DNA from: Alphaproteobacteria bacterium
GTDB lineage: Bacteria > Pseudomonadota > Alphaproteobacteria > GCA-2731375
Direction of reading: 5' to 3'
Length of the DNA stretch: 18,167 nt
NCBI GenBank assembly: GCA_030746295.1
Contig: JASLMY010000087.1
Span: 1-18,167 of the forward strand
Part shown: positions 1 through 7,741 of the stretch, one piece after another
How the letters are laid out: every line of letters starts with the position of its first letter
Numbering within the stretch: the stretch's first letter is position 1
Made by a program: the position numbers and the translations under genes
Notes under the pieces: model-generated
Databases searched by the model: none
The model's input: only the letters and a program-made list of their open reading frames with translations
What the model was told of the DNA's origin: nothing

Positions 1-392
1 AGCTCGCCTCCAGGGGGATGTTGTTGGGATCGAACCAGTAGATCGACCAGATCGTGCCGTGGTCGACGGCGCCGGCGACCTCGAAGCCCGCCGCCTCCAG
101 CTTGTCCTTCAGGTGGAAGAGGGCCTCGCGGCTCTCGACCGTGAAGGAGACGTGATCGAAGCCCAAGGGCTCGGAGGTCTTGGCGCCGTGGAACTTCAGC
201 CGCATCGGGCTGGCGCCGGCGTACTCGAAGAAGGCGACCTGAGTATCGCCGGCGCGGAAGAAGTAGTGGCGGTAGCCGTCGTGGCCGATGCCGGCGACCA
301 GCTCCATGCCGAGCAGATCGCGGTAGAAGCGGATCGTCTTCTCCATGTCGTCGGTGATAAAGGCGAGGTGATTGATTCCCTTGAGCAGCATG
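1..392 (-). CDS. VOC family (glyoxalase/dioxygenase fold) protein, C-terminus cut by window edge
   Basis: The first 130 residues of a vicinal-oxygen-chelate protein are visible, starting MLLKGINHLAFITDDMEKT. Seen: two beta-alpha-beta-beta-beta style modules, with the usual metal-ligand positions filled by His8 (module 1 start), Glu56, His80 (FDHVSF, module 2 start) and Glu128 (PLEA). This H-E-H-E pattern is typical of metal-binding VOC enzymes such as glyoxalase I, fosfomycin-resistance proteins and dioxygenases; the substrate cannot be read from sequence. The start at 392 has an AAGGGA-type ribosome site 8 bases upstream. It is divergent from meaB. Methylmalonyl-CoA epimerase is also a VOC protein and would fit beside meaB, but I do not see a specific epimerase signature, so the generic call is safer. 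The C-terminal end lies outside the window. Confidence 0.85.
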
Positions 393-429
393 GTGCCGGT
401 CCCTTCGTGCATCCCGTCCCTGTCTACGT

Positions 430-457
430 AATGTAAGGGATAACGCGGCCAAGCCAA
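430..457 (-). promoter_or_regulatory. possible sigma70-type promoter for the VOC gene
   Basis: On the minus strand TTGGCT (452-457) and TACATT (430-435) are separated by 16 bases. Each hexamer matches four of six consensus positions. It would give a leader of about 30 bases before the VOC start. Inferred from pattern only. Confidence 0.3.
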
Positions 458-525
458 TGCCCTGCTTCCGCGAGACGGCCGGGGCGGTTTCGGTCGGTTC
501 GGAAATACACTAGTGTCCAGCGCCG

Positions 526-1524
526 ATGGCGACGACGGCAAAACCCAAAGATATCGAAGCTTTGGCGGCGGCTCTCACGGCCGGCGACCGACGCGCCCTG
601 GCACGGGCCATCACGCTGGTCGAGTCGAGCCGCGAGGACCATCGAGAGGCCGCCGAGCGGCTGTTGGAGCGGCTGATGACCGCGACCGGGGGGGCCGTCC
701 GGATCGGCGTCTCCGGCGCGCCGGGCGTCGGCAAGTCGACCTTCATCGAGGCCTTCGGCGGCCACCTGACCGGCCTCGGCCACCGCATCGCCGTCCTCGC
801 CGTCGACCCCAGCTCGGCCCGAAGCGGTGGCTCGATCCTGGGCGACAAGACCCGGATGCCGGAACTGGCCCGCAATGGCTCGGCCTTCATTCGGCCCTCG
901 CCGTCTGGCGGCACCGCCGGCGGCGTCGCCCGCCGGACCCGGGAAGCGATGCTGCTGGTCGAGGCAGCGGGCTTCGAGGTCGTCATCGTCGAGACCGTCG
1001 GCGTCGGTCAGTCCGAGCTGGCGGTCGAGGACATGGTCGATACCTTCTTGCTTCTGGTGGCGCCAGGCGGCGGCGACGAGCTGCAGGGCATCAAGCGCGG
1101 CGTCATGGAGCTCGCCGACTTGGTGGTCGTCACCAAGGCCGACGGCGAGCTGGAGACGCCTGCCCGCCACGCCGCCGCCGACTACCGCTCGGCCCTGACG
1201 CTGATCCGCCCCAAAGCGGACTTCTGGCGGCCGGAGGTCTGCCTCGTATCTGCGCTCGAGGGCCAGGGCATGCCCGAGGTCTGGGAAGCGGTCTCGCGCC
1301 ATGCCGACGGCTTGAAGGCTTGCGGTGAGCTGGCGGCACGACGGCAGGCTCAGGTCGGACGCTGGCTCTGGAGCGAGATCGAGCACGGCCTCCGCGAAGC
1401 TTTCACCTCGGATGCCGCCATCGCCTCGGCCCTCCCCGATGTCGAGGCCGAGGTCGCCGCCGGCCGGCTGGGGCCGACCCAGGCGGCACGCCGCCTGCTC
1501 GAGGTCTTCAGAAAGCGGCGCTGA
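526..1524 (+). CDS. meaB: MeaB/ArgK-type G3E GTPase, methylmalonyl-CoA mutase chaperone
   Basis: A 332-residue cytoplasmic GTPase of normal family length. Seen in order: a helical N-terminal region, P-loop GAPGVGKS (residues 64-71), VDPSS (93-97) followed by the family signature SGGSILGDKTRM, switch region ETVGVGQSE (156-164), and the guanine-specificity motif TKAD (203-206, a T variant of NKxD). In known members MeaB gates delivery of adenosylcobalamin to methylmalonyl-CoA mutase and protects or reactivates that enzyme; a paralogous role with other B12-dependent acyl-CoA mutases is possible. No mutase gene is in the window, so the partner is encoded elsewhere. The ATG at 526 has no strong Shine-Dalgarno sequence, but the residues before the P-loop match the expected N-terminal length. 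The gene ends two bases before the stop of the convergent NTF2-like gene. Confidence 0.95.
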   Translation: MATTAKPKDIEALAAALTAGDRRALARAITLVESSREDHREAAERLLERLMTATGGAVRIGVSGAPGVGKSTFIEAFGGHLTGLGHRIAVLAVDPSSARSGGSILGDKTRMPELARNGSAFIRPSPSGGTAGGVARRTREAMLLVEAAGFEVVIVETVGVGQSELAVEDMVDTFLLLVAPGGGDELQGIKRGVMELADLVVVTKADGELETPARHAAADYRSALTLIRPKADFWRPEVCLVSALEGQGMPEVWEAVSRHADGLKACGELAARRQAQVGRWLWSEIEHGLREAFTSDAAIASALPDVEAEVAAGRLGPTQAARRLLEVFRKRR

Positions 1525-1526
1525 TC

Positions 1527-1997
1527 TCAGGCCTCCATATGCGCCGCCGCCTCGGGCGTGGCCCTCTGGGCCGCCGCCAATTTCTCCAGCACCCTGATGG
1601 TCTTGCCGTCCGGCAGCCCAAGCTGTACCAGGGCCTCGCCAATGCGGGCGTATTCCTCGTAGCTCTCGATCAAGCCGTCAGCCAGGCGGAAGAAGCCGAC
1701 GCCCTCAATGTAGACGCGCCGGCCCCGACCCTCCTCGATCTTGGCGGTTTGGCTAAAGCGCCAACGGGCGTACCCGGTATGGCCGTCGTCGACCGGGTCC
1801 AACATCTCCCACTTGAAGGCCCCGGCGTCGCGCCAGATGTAGTACTCCAACAGGTCGGCGATCGCGGCACGGCCTTGGAAGGTGCCGTAGAAGGTGTCGT
1901 GATACTGGCCGTCCTCGGTGAAGACTTCGCCGAGCGCCTTGCCGTCGCCGGCCTCGACGGCGGCGGTAAAGCGGTCGAGCAGTTGCCTGAAGTCCAT
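1527..1997 (-). CDS. NTF2/SnoaL-like small protein, copy 1
   Basis: A 156-residue protein starting MDFRQLLDRFTAAVEAGDG, with the cone-shaped NTF2-like pattern: N-terminal helix (1-22), FTEDGQYHDTFYG (26-38), a second helix (43-55), then alternating strands ending in GFFRLADGLIESYEEYA (101-117) and a helical alanine-rich tail. SnoaL-like proteins include small-molecule isomerases, hydrolases and binding proteins; Asp29 and His33 lie where pocket residues often sit, but no reaction can be assigned. The start at 1997 follows a GAGAGAGG-like ribosome site and matches the paralogue start. An earlier in-frame ATG at 2039 overlaps the stop of copy 2 (TGATG), which would suit translational coupling, but the extra 14 residues have no counterpart in copy 2. 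Closest relative in the window is copy 2. Confidence 0.85.
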   Translation of the reverse strand: MDFRQLLDRFTAAVEAGDGKALGEVFTEDGQYHDTFYGTFQGRAAIADLLEYYIWRDAGAFKWEMLDPVDDGHTGYARWRFSQTAKIEEGRGRRVYIEGVGFFRLADGLIESYEEYARIGEALVQLGLPDGKTIRVLEKLAAAQRATPEAAAHMEA

Positions 1998-2038
1998 GCG
2001 CGCCCTCTCTCGTTCGGTTGATCGGACCGGTGCCGCCA

Positions 2039-2509
2039 TCAGGCCTGCAAATGCGCCGCCGCCTCGGGTTTGGCGTTCTGGGCCGCCGCCATCTTGTTCA
2101 GCACCCTGATGGTCTTGCTGTCCGGCAGCCCGAGCTGGACCAGGACCTCGCCGATGCGGGCATAATCCTCGTAGCTCTCCAACAGGCCGTCGGCCAGGCG
2201 GAAAAAGCCGATGCCCTCCATGAAGACGCGCCGACCCCGGCTTTCCTCGGTCTTGGCCGTATAGCTGAAGCGCCAGCGGGCATAGCCGGTGCGGCCGTCG
2301 TCGACCGGGTCCGCCATCTCCCACTTGAAGGCCTCGCCGTCACGCCAGAAGTAGTTCTCCAGCATGTCGGCGATCGCGGCCCGGCCTCGGAAGGTGCCGT
2401 AGAAGACGTCGTGATATTGGCCGTCCTCGGTAAAGACGTCGGCGAGCGCCTGGCCGTCGCCGGCCTCGACGGCGGCGGCGAAACGGTCGAGCAATTGCTT
2501 GAAACTCAT
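2039..2509 (-). CDS. NTF2/SnoaL-like small protein, copy 2
   Basis: A second intact member of the tandem family, also 156 residues from the start chosen here (MSFKQLLDRFAAAVEAGDG). It aligns end to end with copy 1 without gaps, including FTEDGQYHDVFYG, GFFRLADGLLESYEDYARIG and LVQLGLPDSKTIRVL, and differs mainly by conservative changes, so both copies seem to be under selection. An ATG at 2518 abuts the ribosome site directly, so the one at 2509 is preferred. It lies upstream of copy 1 with a 41-base gap, so the two are probably co-transcribed. Function unknown beyond the fold; the pocket-lining differences between copies (for example I55F and Q83Y) might mean different ligands. Confidence 0.85.
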   Translation of the reverse strand: MSFKQLLDRFAAAVEAGDGQALADVFTEDGQYHDVFYGTFRGRAAIADMLENYFWRDGEAFKWEMADPVDDGRTGYARWRFSYTAKTEESRGRRVFMEGIGFFRLADGLLESYEDYARIGEVLVQLGLPDSKTIRVLNKMAAAQNAKPEAAAHLQA

Positions 2510-2518
2510 GCGATCCAT

Positions 2519-2523
2519 CTCCT
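2519..2523 (-). promoter_or_regulatory. Shine-Dalgarno site that decides the start of NTF2-like copy 2
   Basis: AGGAG on the minus strand lies 9 bases before the ATG at 2509 but touches the ATG at 2518, so the 2509 start has the workable spacing. The paralogue comparison gives the same answer. Confidence 0.7.
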
Positions 2524-2532
2524 AAGCGATAA

Positions 2533-2566
2533 GTCGAATGCGGCCCTCATCTTGACGGCAGCAGGG
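2533..2566. repeat. duplicated upstream block, copy A
   Basis: This 34-base block upstream of NTF2-like copy 2 matches 2837-2870 upstream of the decayed third copy at 28 of 34 positions, with an identical 14-base core ATCTTGACGGCAGC. It shows that the tandem duplication carried the 5' flanking DNA as well as the coding sequence. Confidence 0.7.
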
Positions 2567-2572
2567 CCGATA

Positions 2573-2814
2573 TCAAGCCGTCAAATGCGCCGCCGCCTCG
2601 GGCTTCGCGCTCTGGGCTGCGGCCAGTTTCTACAGCACCCGGATGGTCTTGCCGTCCGGCAATCCCAATTGCACCAGAACCTCGCCGGCGCGGGCATAGT
2701 CCTCGTAGCTCTTGTTCAGGCCGTCGGCCAAGCAGAAGAAGCCGACACCCTCGCAGAAGATGCGCCGGCCTCCACCGCGGCAGTGAACCGGTCGAGCAGT
2801 TGCCTGAAGGTCAT
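2573..2814 (-). pseudogene. decayed third NTF2/SnoaL-like copy (internal deletion plus nonsense codon)
   Basis: Reads as a full-length paralogue of the two genes to its left with one internal piece missing. It begins MTFRQLLDRFTAAVEAG after a GAGGA ribosome site, then jumps at 2763-2770 to the equivalent of copy 1 residue 92 (GRRIFCEGVGFFCLADG) in a different frame. The junction is the 8-mer GGCCGGCG, which occurs at both matching positions in copy 1 (1946-1953 and 1717-1724). Those sites are 229 bases apart, and the remnant is 242 bases against 471 for copy 1, a difference of exactly 229. A TAG at 2630-2632 replaces a codon between IRVL and KLAAAQ; the terminal TGA at 2573 is still present. 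An open frame over 2630-2920 crosses this region but its first half is out-of-frame sequence, so it is probably not a gene. Confidence 0.88.
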
Positions 2815-2836
2815 GGAGTCCTCTTTGCCTCGGACC

Positions 2837-2870
2837 GTCGAGCGCGGTCCTGATCTTGACGGCAGCGGGC
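2837..2870. repeat. duplicated upstream block, copy B
   Basis: Partner of 2533-2566 (28 of 34 identical). It lies 23 bases upstream of the start of the decayed NTF2-like copy and contains the TTGACG that may serve as the -35 element for rpmB on the other strand. Confidence 0.7.
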
Positions 2871-2884
2871 GCATGCCGTAAAGA
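2856..2884 (+). promoter_or_regulatory. candidate promoter for rpmB
   Basis: TTGACG (2856-2861, five of six consensus) is followed after 17 bases by TAAAGA (2879-2884, three of six). It would give an rpmB leader of about 80 bases. The -35 half lies inside a duplicated block, so the match could be partly by chance. Confidence 0.35.
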
Positions 2885-2970
2885 GGCCCGCGCGCCGCCG
2901 AGATCCGTTCCGGGGTTCATTCGGCGGCGGTATTGTTCAAGTCGACCGAAACAGCAGTTGGGATGACGCC

Positions 2971-3267
2971 ATGGCGCGACGATGTGAATTGACCGGCAAG
3001 GGCGTGATGTCGGGCCACAACGTAAGCCATTCGAATATCAAGACGAATCGGCGTTTCTTGCCCAACCTGCAGACCTTGTCGCTGCATTCCGAGGCGCTCG
3101 GCCGCTCGATCAGGCTCAAGGTCTCGATGCACGCCTTGCGCTCGGTCGAGGCCCGCGGCGGCCTCGACGGGTTCCTCATGCACGCCCGCGACCGCAACCT
3201 GTCGATCAGGGCCAGGCGGCTGAAGCGCACCATAGCGCGGACCCAGGCTCAGGCCGCGACCGGCTGA
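2971..3267 (+). CDS. rpmB: 50S ribosomal protein L28
   Basis: A 98-residue basic protein starting [29 protein letters not shown], the unmistakable L28 N-terminus, with later family segments [38 protein letters not shown]28 is a small protein of the large ribosomal subunit. The length fits the alphaproteobacterial form, which has a longer C-terminus than the short E. coli type. Only Cys5 is present, so there is no zinc-binding four-cysteine set. The ATG at 2971 gives the conserved [10 protein letters not shown] start. yhhQ follows after 28 bases on the same strand and may share the transcript. rpmG, often paired with rpmB elsewhere, is not here. Confidence 0.97.
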   Translation: MARRCELTGKGVMSGHNVSHSNIKTNRRFLPNLQTLSLHSEALGRSIRLKVSMHALRSVEARGGLDGFLMHARDRNLSIRARRLKRTIARTQAQAATG

Positions 3268-3295
3268 GCATACCTTCGACCCCGAGAACCGGACG

Positions 3296-3952
3296 ATGAG
3301 CCGCGTCGACGCCGGCGAGCCCGACGCGACGGTCGGTCTCGGCTTCAGCCTGCTGGCCGCCGTCTTCACCGGCTCGCTGGTGATCGCGGCGGTGTTGGCG
3401 GCCAAGATCATTCAGGTCGGTCCGTTTACCGTGCCGGCGGGCGTGCTCGCCTATTCGCTGACCTTTGCCTGCACCGACATCATCTCCGAGGTCTATGGCC
3501 GGGCTCGGGCGCGGCAGGTGGTGCTCGCCGGCTTCGTAGCACTCGTCGCGGCCCTGGTGCTGATCCAACTGGCGCTGGCTTGGCCGGCCGCACCCTTCTG
3601 GCAACAAGCGGAGGCCTTCCAGGACATTCTCGGCAGCACCGGCCGGATCGTCGTCGCCAGCCTGGTCGCCTATCTGGCGAGCCAGTACACGGACGTCTTC
3701 TTGTTCGCCTGGCTGCGCCGCCTGACCGGTGGGCGCTTCCTCTGGCTGCGCAACAACGGCTCGACCATGCTCTCGCAGCTCTTGGACTCGGCACTCTTCG
3801 TCACCATCGCCTTCGCCGGGGTGTTTCCGCTGGGGCCGGTGATCCTGGGGCAATGGCTGGTGAAGCTGGCGATCGCCGCCCTCGACACGCCCGTGGTCTA
3901 CGCCGTCGTCGCCCTCTTGCGCGCCCGCCCGCCGGCGCAGGCGCCGGCCTGA
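3296..3952 (+). CDS. yhhQ: queuosine-precursor transporter, YhhQ family (DUF165)
   Basis: A 218-residue inner-membrane protein with about six hydrophobic spans (roughly residues 16-37, 43-62, 76-97, 114-138, 157-180 and 184-205). Family signatures are present: TFACTDIISEVYG (56-68) and NNGSTMLSQLLDS (143-155), with charged residues inside the membrane region (Asp61, Glu65, Asp154) as usual for the family. YhhQ of E. coli imports the queuosine precursors preQ0 and preQ1 used to modify the wobble base of GUN tRNAs. The position 28 bases behind rpmB puts two translation-related genes together. The ribosome site is weak, but the ATG at 3296 leaves the normal short cytoplasmic N-terminus. It converges on the phytase-like gene with a one-base gap. 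Confidence 0.92.
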   Translation: MSRVDAGEPDATVGLGFSLLAAVFTGSLVIAAVLAAKIIQVGPFTVPAGVLAYSLTFACTDIISEVYGRARARQVVLAGFVALVAALVLIQLALAWPAAPFWQQAEAFQDILGSTGRIVVASLVAYLASQYTDVFLFAWLRRLTGGRFLWLRNNGSTMLSQLLDSALFVTIAFAGVFPLGPVILGQWLVKLAIAALDTPVVYAVVALLRARPPAQAPA

Positions 3953-3953
3953 T

Positions 3954-4973
3954 CTACTCGGCCAGGCGGAACTGCAGCAACAGCGTATCCTGCAACGGGC
4001 TGAAGTTGTTGTCCGAGAGCAGATAGACGAGCGTACCGCCGCCTGGCGCCGGGGCCACCGCCAGGCCCTCGAAATTGTCGACCGTCAGCGGCCATTCGAG
4101 GCGCGCGATCTCCTGACCTTTGAGGCGCGCGCCCGCCTTGATATCGGCCTTGGCGAGACGGCGCAGACGGGCGCCGGCGCCACCGAGGAGGCTGTAGCGC
4201 CGTTCCAGCACCAGAAGGTCGCCATTCGGCAAGCGGGCGATATCGGTCGGCTTGAAAGCCCAGCTGGTGGCATAGCGAAGCGGCCGCGTCCGTCCCCGCC
4301 GCCAGAGCCAGCCCTGCAGGTCGCCATTGCCGACGTAGAACGCCTCCGAAAGCATGAGAACGCCGCCGTCCGCCAGCACAGCTAGCGCCTCGATGCCGCC
4401 GTTCACGGGCAGACGGTCGAAGTCGTCGGGGCGGAGGAAGCGTTTCGCGCGGTCGCCGGCGAGGCCCGCCGGCGGCGGATAGCGCCAGAGACGATGGCGG
4501 CGCTCGAAACTGACCAAATAGCCGCCGTCGCCCTGGCGCTCCACCGCTTCGGCGTCGTGCATCCCGGCATCGGCATTGACCGGGCGACCGTCGGTGTCGG
4601 GCAACGGCGACATCGAGACTTCGGCAAGGCCTTCTAGTCTGCCGTCCGCGGCCAGCAGCAATTTCCCAGTGAGCCAACGGCCGAGGTCGCTGACGGCGAC
4701 GAAGCGGCGGCCGTCCAGGCTCAACGTCAGGCCGGACAGGCCGCCGAAGGCGAGGTCGTCCGAGCGCAGGATATAGCCGGCTATGAAGCGCAACGCACCG
4801 ACGCGTTCCTGGGCCGGGTCGTTGACGTTGAGCGGCACCGGCTCGAGTCTCACCGTGACCTCCGCGGCACCGGCCGCGCCGGCGAGGACGGCCGCGACGA
4901 GGGCCGGGGTGATGGCCGCGGCGAGCCATCGAGGGATCGCCGCCAGCGCTCTCACGCAGCCGTGTTTGGCCAT
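3954..4973 (-). CDS. exported phytase-like (esterase-like activity of phytase) beta-propeller protein
   Basis: A 339-residue protein with an N-terminal signal peptide (basic start, hydrophobic core about 17-32, likely cleavage after AGA at about residue 36), so probably periplasmic. The mature part follows the family domain called esterase-like activity of phytase: RFIAGYILRSDDLAFGGLSGLTL, then repeated blade-like segments such as GRRFVAVSDLGRW, ADAGMHDAEAVERQGDGGYLVS, GGIEALAVLADGGVLMLSE, ARLPNGDLLVLERRYS and VDNFEGLAVAPAPGGGTLVYLLSDNN near the end. The conserved GLSGL, DAEA, GIEAL and NFEGL elements suggest a calcium-dependent propeller-like fold. Enzymatic activity is unproven for most members. 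The family is common beside rpmB in alphaproteobacteria. The start at 4973 has GAGG upstream; it is divergent from the dienelactone hydrolase gene. Confidence 0.85.
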   Translation of the reverse strand: MAKHGCVRALAAIPRWLAAAITPALVAAVLAGAAGAAEVTVRLEPVPLNVNDPAQERVGALRFIAGYILRSDDLAFGGLSGLTLSLDGRRFVAVSDLGRWLTGKLLLAADGRLEGLAEVSMSPLPDTDGRPVNADAGMHDAEAVERQGDGGYLVSFERRHRLWRYPPPAGLAGDRAKRFLRPDDFDRLPVNGGIEALAVLADGGVLMLSEAFYVGNGDLQGWLWRRGRTRPLRYATSWAFKPTDIARLPNGDLLVLERRYSLLGGAGARLRRLAKADIKAGARLKGQEIARLEWPLTVDNFEGLAVAPAPGGGTLVYLLSDNNFSPLQDTLLLQFRLAE

Positions 4974-5040
4974 GACGAGCCTCGCTCGCTAGTCTTGGAA
5001 CATCGGTCGGGGGTCATCTCTACGACCTCATGGTTCGTCG

Positions 5041-5049
5041 AAGGGGGAG
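5041..5049 (+). promoter_or_regulatory. Shine-Dalgarno site deciding the dienelactone hydrolase start
   Basis: AAGGGGGAG lies 7 bases before the ATG at 5057. A longer frame opens at 5030, but that start would put the ribosome site inside the coding region. Confidence 0.75.
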
Positions 5050-5056
5050 CAATTCG

Positions 5057-5821
5057 ATGTTGGCACGACGACAGATTTTGAAAGGCGTGGCGGGATGGCC
5101 GCTGGCGACGGTGCTGGCCAATCCGGCCCTGGCGCGCTCGGTCGCGGCCAGCTTGCCGGAGGTCGAGATTCGGACCGCCGCCGGCCGCTCGGTGACGGCG
5201 ACCTTCGCCCAGACCCGAAAGGCCTCGGCGCCGACTGTGCTTCTGGTGCACGAGTGGTGGGGCCTCAACGACCAGATCAAGGCGGTGGCGGCCGAGTTCG
5301 CGGGCCTCGGCTATCACGCCCTCGCCGTCGACCTCTACGACGGCAACGTCGGCACCACCCGCGACGAGGCCCGCAGCTATATGAAGAGCGTCAAGAGCGA
5401 CGAGGCAGTCGACACGCTCGTCTCCTGGGCCGCCTGGCTGAAGAAACACGAGAACGCCTCCGGCAAGATCGGCACCGTCGGCTGGTGCTTCGGCGGCGGC
5501 TGGTCGCTGATGACCGGGATCAAGACGCCGGTCGACGCCACTGTCGTCTACTACGGCAACGTCGCCCGCACCGCGACCGAACTGAAGAGCCTGAAGGGAC
5601 CGGTGCTGGGCCACTTCGCCAGCCGCGACAAGTGGATCAATCAAAAGATGGTCTCCGGCTTCGAGAAGGAGATGACGAGCGCCGGCAAGGCCCTGACGGT
5701 GCATTGGTACGAGGCCGACCACGCGTTCGCGAATCCCACCAGCGCCCGCTACGACGAGGGCGACGCCAAGCTCGCCTGGCAGCGAACCCAGACCTTCTTC
5801 GAGCAGCACCTCGGCAGTTGA
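5057..5821 (+). CDS. dienelactone hydrolase family protein with Tat-like signal
   Basis: A 254-residue alpha/beta hydrolase. The N-terminus MLARRQILKGVAGWPLATVLANPALARS has a twin-arginine motif (RRQILKG) followed by a mild hydrophobic stretch and an ALA-type cleavage site near residue 27, so export by the Tat route is likely. The dienelactone hydrolase triad is in place: Cys144 in GWCFGGG (the nucleophile, cysteine rather than serine), Asp191 in SRDKW and His222 in DHAF; HEWWGL (65-70) carries the conserved glutamate that controls the cysteine. Classical members open dienelactone to maleylacetate in chloroaromatic breakdown; exported members have unknown ester substrates. No aromatic-degradation genes are nearby. 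It converges on cobT with a 15-base gap. Confidence 0.9.
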   Translation: MLARRQILKGVAGWPLATVLANPALARSVAASLPEVEIRTAAGRSVTATFAQTRKASAPTVLLVHEWWGLNDQIKAVAAEFAGLGYHALAVDLYDGNVGTTRDEARSYMKSVKSDEAVDTLVSWAAWLKKHENASGKIGTVGWCFGGGWSLMTGIKTPVDATVVYYGNVARTATELKSLKGPVLGHFASRDKWINQKMVSGFEKEMTSAGKALTVHWYEADHAFANPTSARYDEGDAKLAWQRTQTFFEQHLGS

Positions 5822-5836
5822 CCGGGTAGCGTCGAC

Positions 5837-7732
5837 CTAGCGCGCCACGGGACGGCGGGCAAGGCTGCCGCGTTGCTGTCGGCGCTGGGGCCGGCGCTCG
5901 CTCTCGTCCTCGAAGAGCTCGGCCAGCTTCTCCATCATCACGCCGCCCAACTGCTCGGCATCGACGATGGTGACCGCGCGACGGTAGTAGCGGGTGACGT
6001 CGTGGCCGATGCCGATGGCGATCAGCTCCACCGGCGACGAGGTCTCGATCCAGTCGATGACCCGGCGCAGGTGTTTTTCGAGGTAGTTGCCGGCGTTGAC
6101 CGAGAGGGTGCTGTCGTCGACCGGGGCGCCGTCAGAGATCACCATCAGGATGCGGCGCTGCTCGGTTCGGGCCAGCAATCGCTCGTGCGCCCAGATCAGC
6201 GCCTCGCCGTCGATGTTCTCCTTCAGCAGGCCCTCGCGCATCATCAGGCCGAGGCTGCGCCGGGATCGGCGCCAAGGAGAATCCGCCGCCTTGTAGACGA
6301 TGTGGCGTAGATCGTTTAGGCGGCCCGGATTGGCTGGCTTGCCGTCGCGCAACCACTTCTCGCGGCTTTGGCCGCCCTTCCAGGCCCGGGTCGTGAAGCC
6401 GAGGATCTCGACCTTAACGGCACAGCGCTCCAGCGTCCGCGCCATGATGTCGGCGCACATCGCCGCCACCGTGATAGGGCGACCCCGCATCGAGCCTGAA
6501 TTGTCGATCAGGAGGCTGACCACGGTGTCACGAAAATCGGTGTCCTGCTCGACCTTGTAGGAGAGCGGATTCATCGGGTTGACGACGACCCGGGCGAGCT
6601 TGCCGGCATCCAACAGCCCCTCTTCCAGGTCGAACTCCCAGGAGCGGTTCTGCTTCGCCAAGAGCCGGCGCTGCAGCCGGTTGGCGAGCCGGGCGACGAC
6701 ACCCTGCAAATGCGAGAGCTGCTGGTCGAGATAGGTGCGCAGCCGGGCTAACTCTTCCAAGTCACAGAGCTCGGCGGCATCCGTCACTTCGTCGAACTCG
6801 GCCGTATAGGCGAGGTAGGGCGGCTCGTTGGGACGGTCGGGGTAGAGGTCGCCCGGCCGCCACTGGCGGTGGCCTTGGCCCGGGTCCTCGCTTCCCATGC
6901 TGGTCATCGCCTCATCGGAGTCGAGGGCAGAGGCGTCGGCGTTCTCGTCGACCTCGCCTTCCATGCCCTCGGCCTGCTGCGGATCGCCGGTCTCGTCGCT
7001 GGCGCCGTCGGCACCCTCGCCTTCGCCGTCGCCCGCACCTTCGGGCTGCTGGTCCGGGTCGGCTTCGGGATTGTCCTCGAATTCCTCCGACTCGTCGTAG
7101 TCGTCCTCGCCCAGGTCGAGGTCGGCGATCAGCTTGCGGGTCAGGCGCGCAAAACGGGCTTGGTCGTCCGAGCAATTGCTGAACTGCTCGAGCTCGTCGC
7201 CGCCCTTTTCCTCGACCCACTCGCGCAGGCCGTCGACCATCTGGCGCGCCTCCTCGGGCGGTGCCTTGCCGGTCAGTTTCTCGCGGACCATCAGCCCGAT
7301 GACCTCGGGCAGGACGGCGTCGCTCGGATCGGTGATGTTGGCATAGGCGCGGGCGCGGCAGCGCTCGACCAGAGTGGCGTCCAGGTTCTGCGAGACGCCG
7401 CGCATCCGATTGGCGCCGATCGACTCGACCCGGGCCTGCTCCGCCGCCTCGAAGACGGCCCTCGGGATCGCCCCTTGCGGCTGGAAGCGCGTATGCAGGC
7501 GATCGTTGTGATGGCGCACCCAAAGGCCGAGCGCATCGCCGGCACCGCGAACTTGCGCCACTTCGGCCTCGGGCAAGGTGCGCGAAGGCAGTGGCAGACG
7601 CCCACGGCCACCACGACCGCCCGCGCCCTCGGTGCCGAAGTTGACGGCGAGCTCAGCGTCGTCGGCGATCGCCCGGACGGCGGCGGTAACGGCCCGCTTG
7701 AAAGGCTCGGCGGGATTCTCCGGTGCGCTCAT
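5837..7732 (-). CDS. cobT: cobaltochelatase subunit CobT
   Basis: A 631-residue protein of normal CobT length. Seen: N-terminal helical region (1-205), a long acidic linker rich in D, E and G (about 207-285), and a C-terminal von Willebrand A domain with a complete MIDAS, DNSGS (Asp410, Ser412, Ser414) and later SDGAP (Asp534). Together with CobS it forms the AAA+ motor complex that drives CobN to insert cobalt into hydrogenobyrinate a,c-diamide in the aerobic B12 pathway; the domain plan parallels magnesium chelatase BchD. It starts 9 bases after the cobS stop, so the two are co-transcribed and probably coupled. CobN is not in the window. Two large antisense frames over this gene are GC-driven shadows. 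Confidence 0.96.
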   Translation of the reverse strand: MSAPENPAEPFKRAVTAAVRAIADDAELAVNFGTEGAGGRGGRGRLPLPSRTLPEAEVAQVRGAGDALGLWVRHHNDRLHTRFQPQGAIPRAVFEAAEQARVESIGANRMRGVSQNLDATLVERCRARAYANITDPSDAVLPEVIGLMVREKLTGKAPPEEARQMVDGLREWVEEKGGDELEQFSNCSDDQARFARLTRKLIADLDLGEDDYDESEEFEDNPEADPDQQPEGAGDGEGEGADGASDETGDPQQAEGMEGEVDENADASALDSDEAMTSMGSEDPGQGHRQWRPGDLYPDRPNEPPYLAYTAEFDEVTDAAELCDLEELARLRTYLDQQLSHLQGVVARLANRLQRRLLAKQNRSWEFDLEEGLLDAGKLARVVVNPMNPLSYKVEQDTDFRDTVVSLLIDNSGSMRGRPITVAAMCADIMARTLERCAVKVEILGFTTRAWKGGQSREKWLRDGKPANPGRLNDLRHIVYKAADSPWRRSRRSLGLMMREGLLKENIDGEALIWAHERLLARTEQRRILMVISDGAPVDDSTLSVNAGNYLEKHLRRVIDWIETSSPVELIAIGIGHDVTRYYRRAVTIVDAEQLGGVMMEKLAELFEDESERRPQRRQQRGSLARRPVAR

Positions 7733-7741
7733 CTCAGCGCG

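Noticed and set aside
507..516. Perfect 10-base palindrome ACACTAGTGT upstream of meaB
   Set aside because: Short and single; could be chance, with no second copy near the divergent VOC promoter.
424..1386. 320-codon minus-strand frame over meaB
   Set aside because: meaB on the plus strand has all GTPase motifs; the antisense product has none.
2630..2920. 96-codon open frame across the dead NTF2-like copy
   Set aside because: Its first half is out-of-frame paralogue and intergenic sequence and only the second half resembles the family; better explained as a pseudogene.
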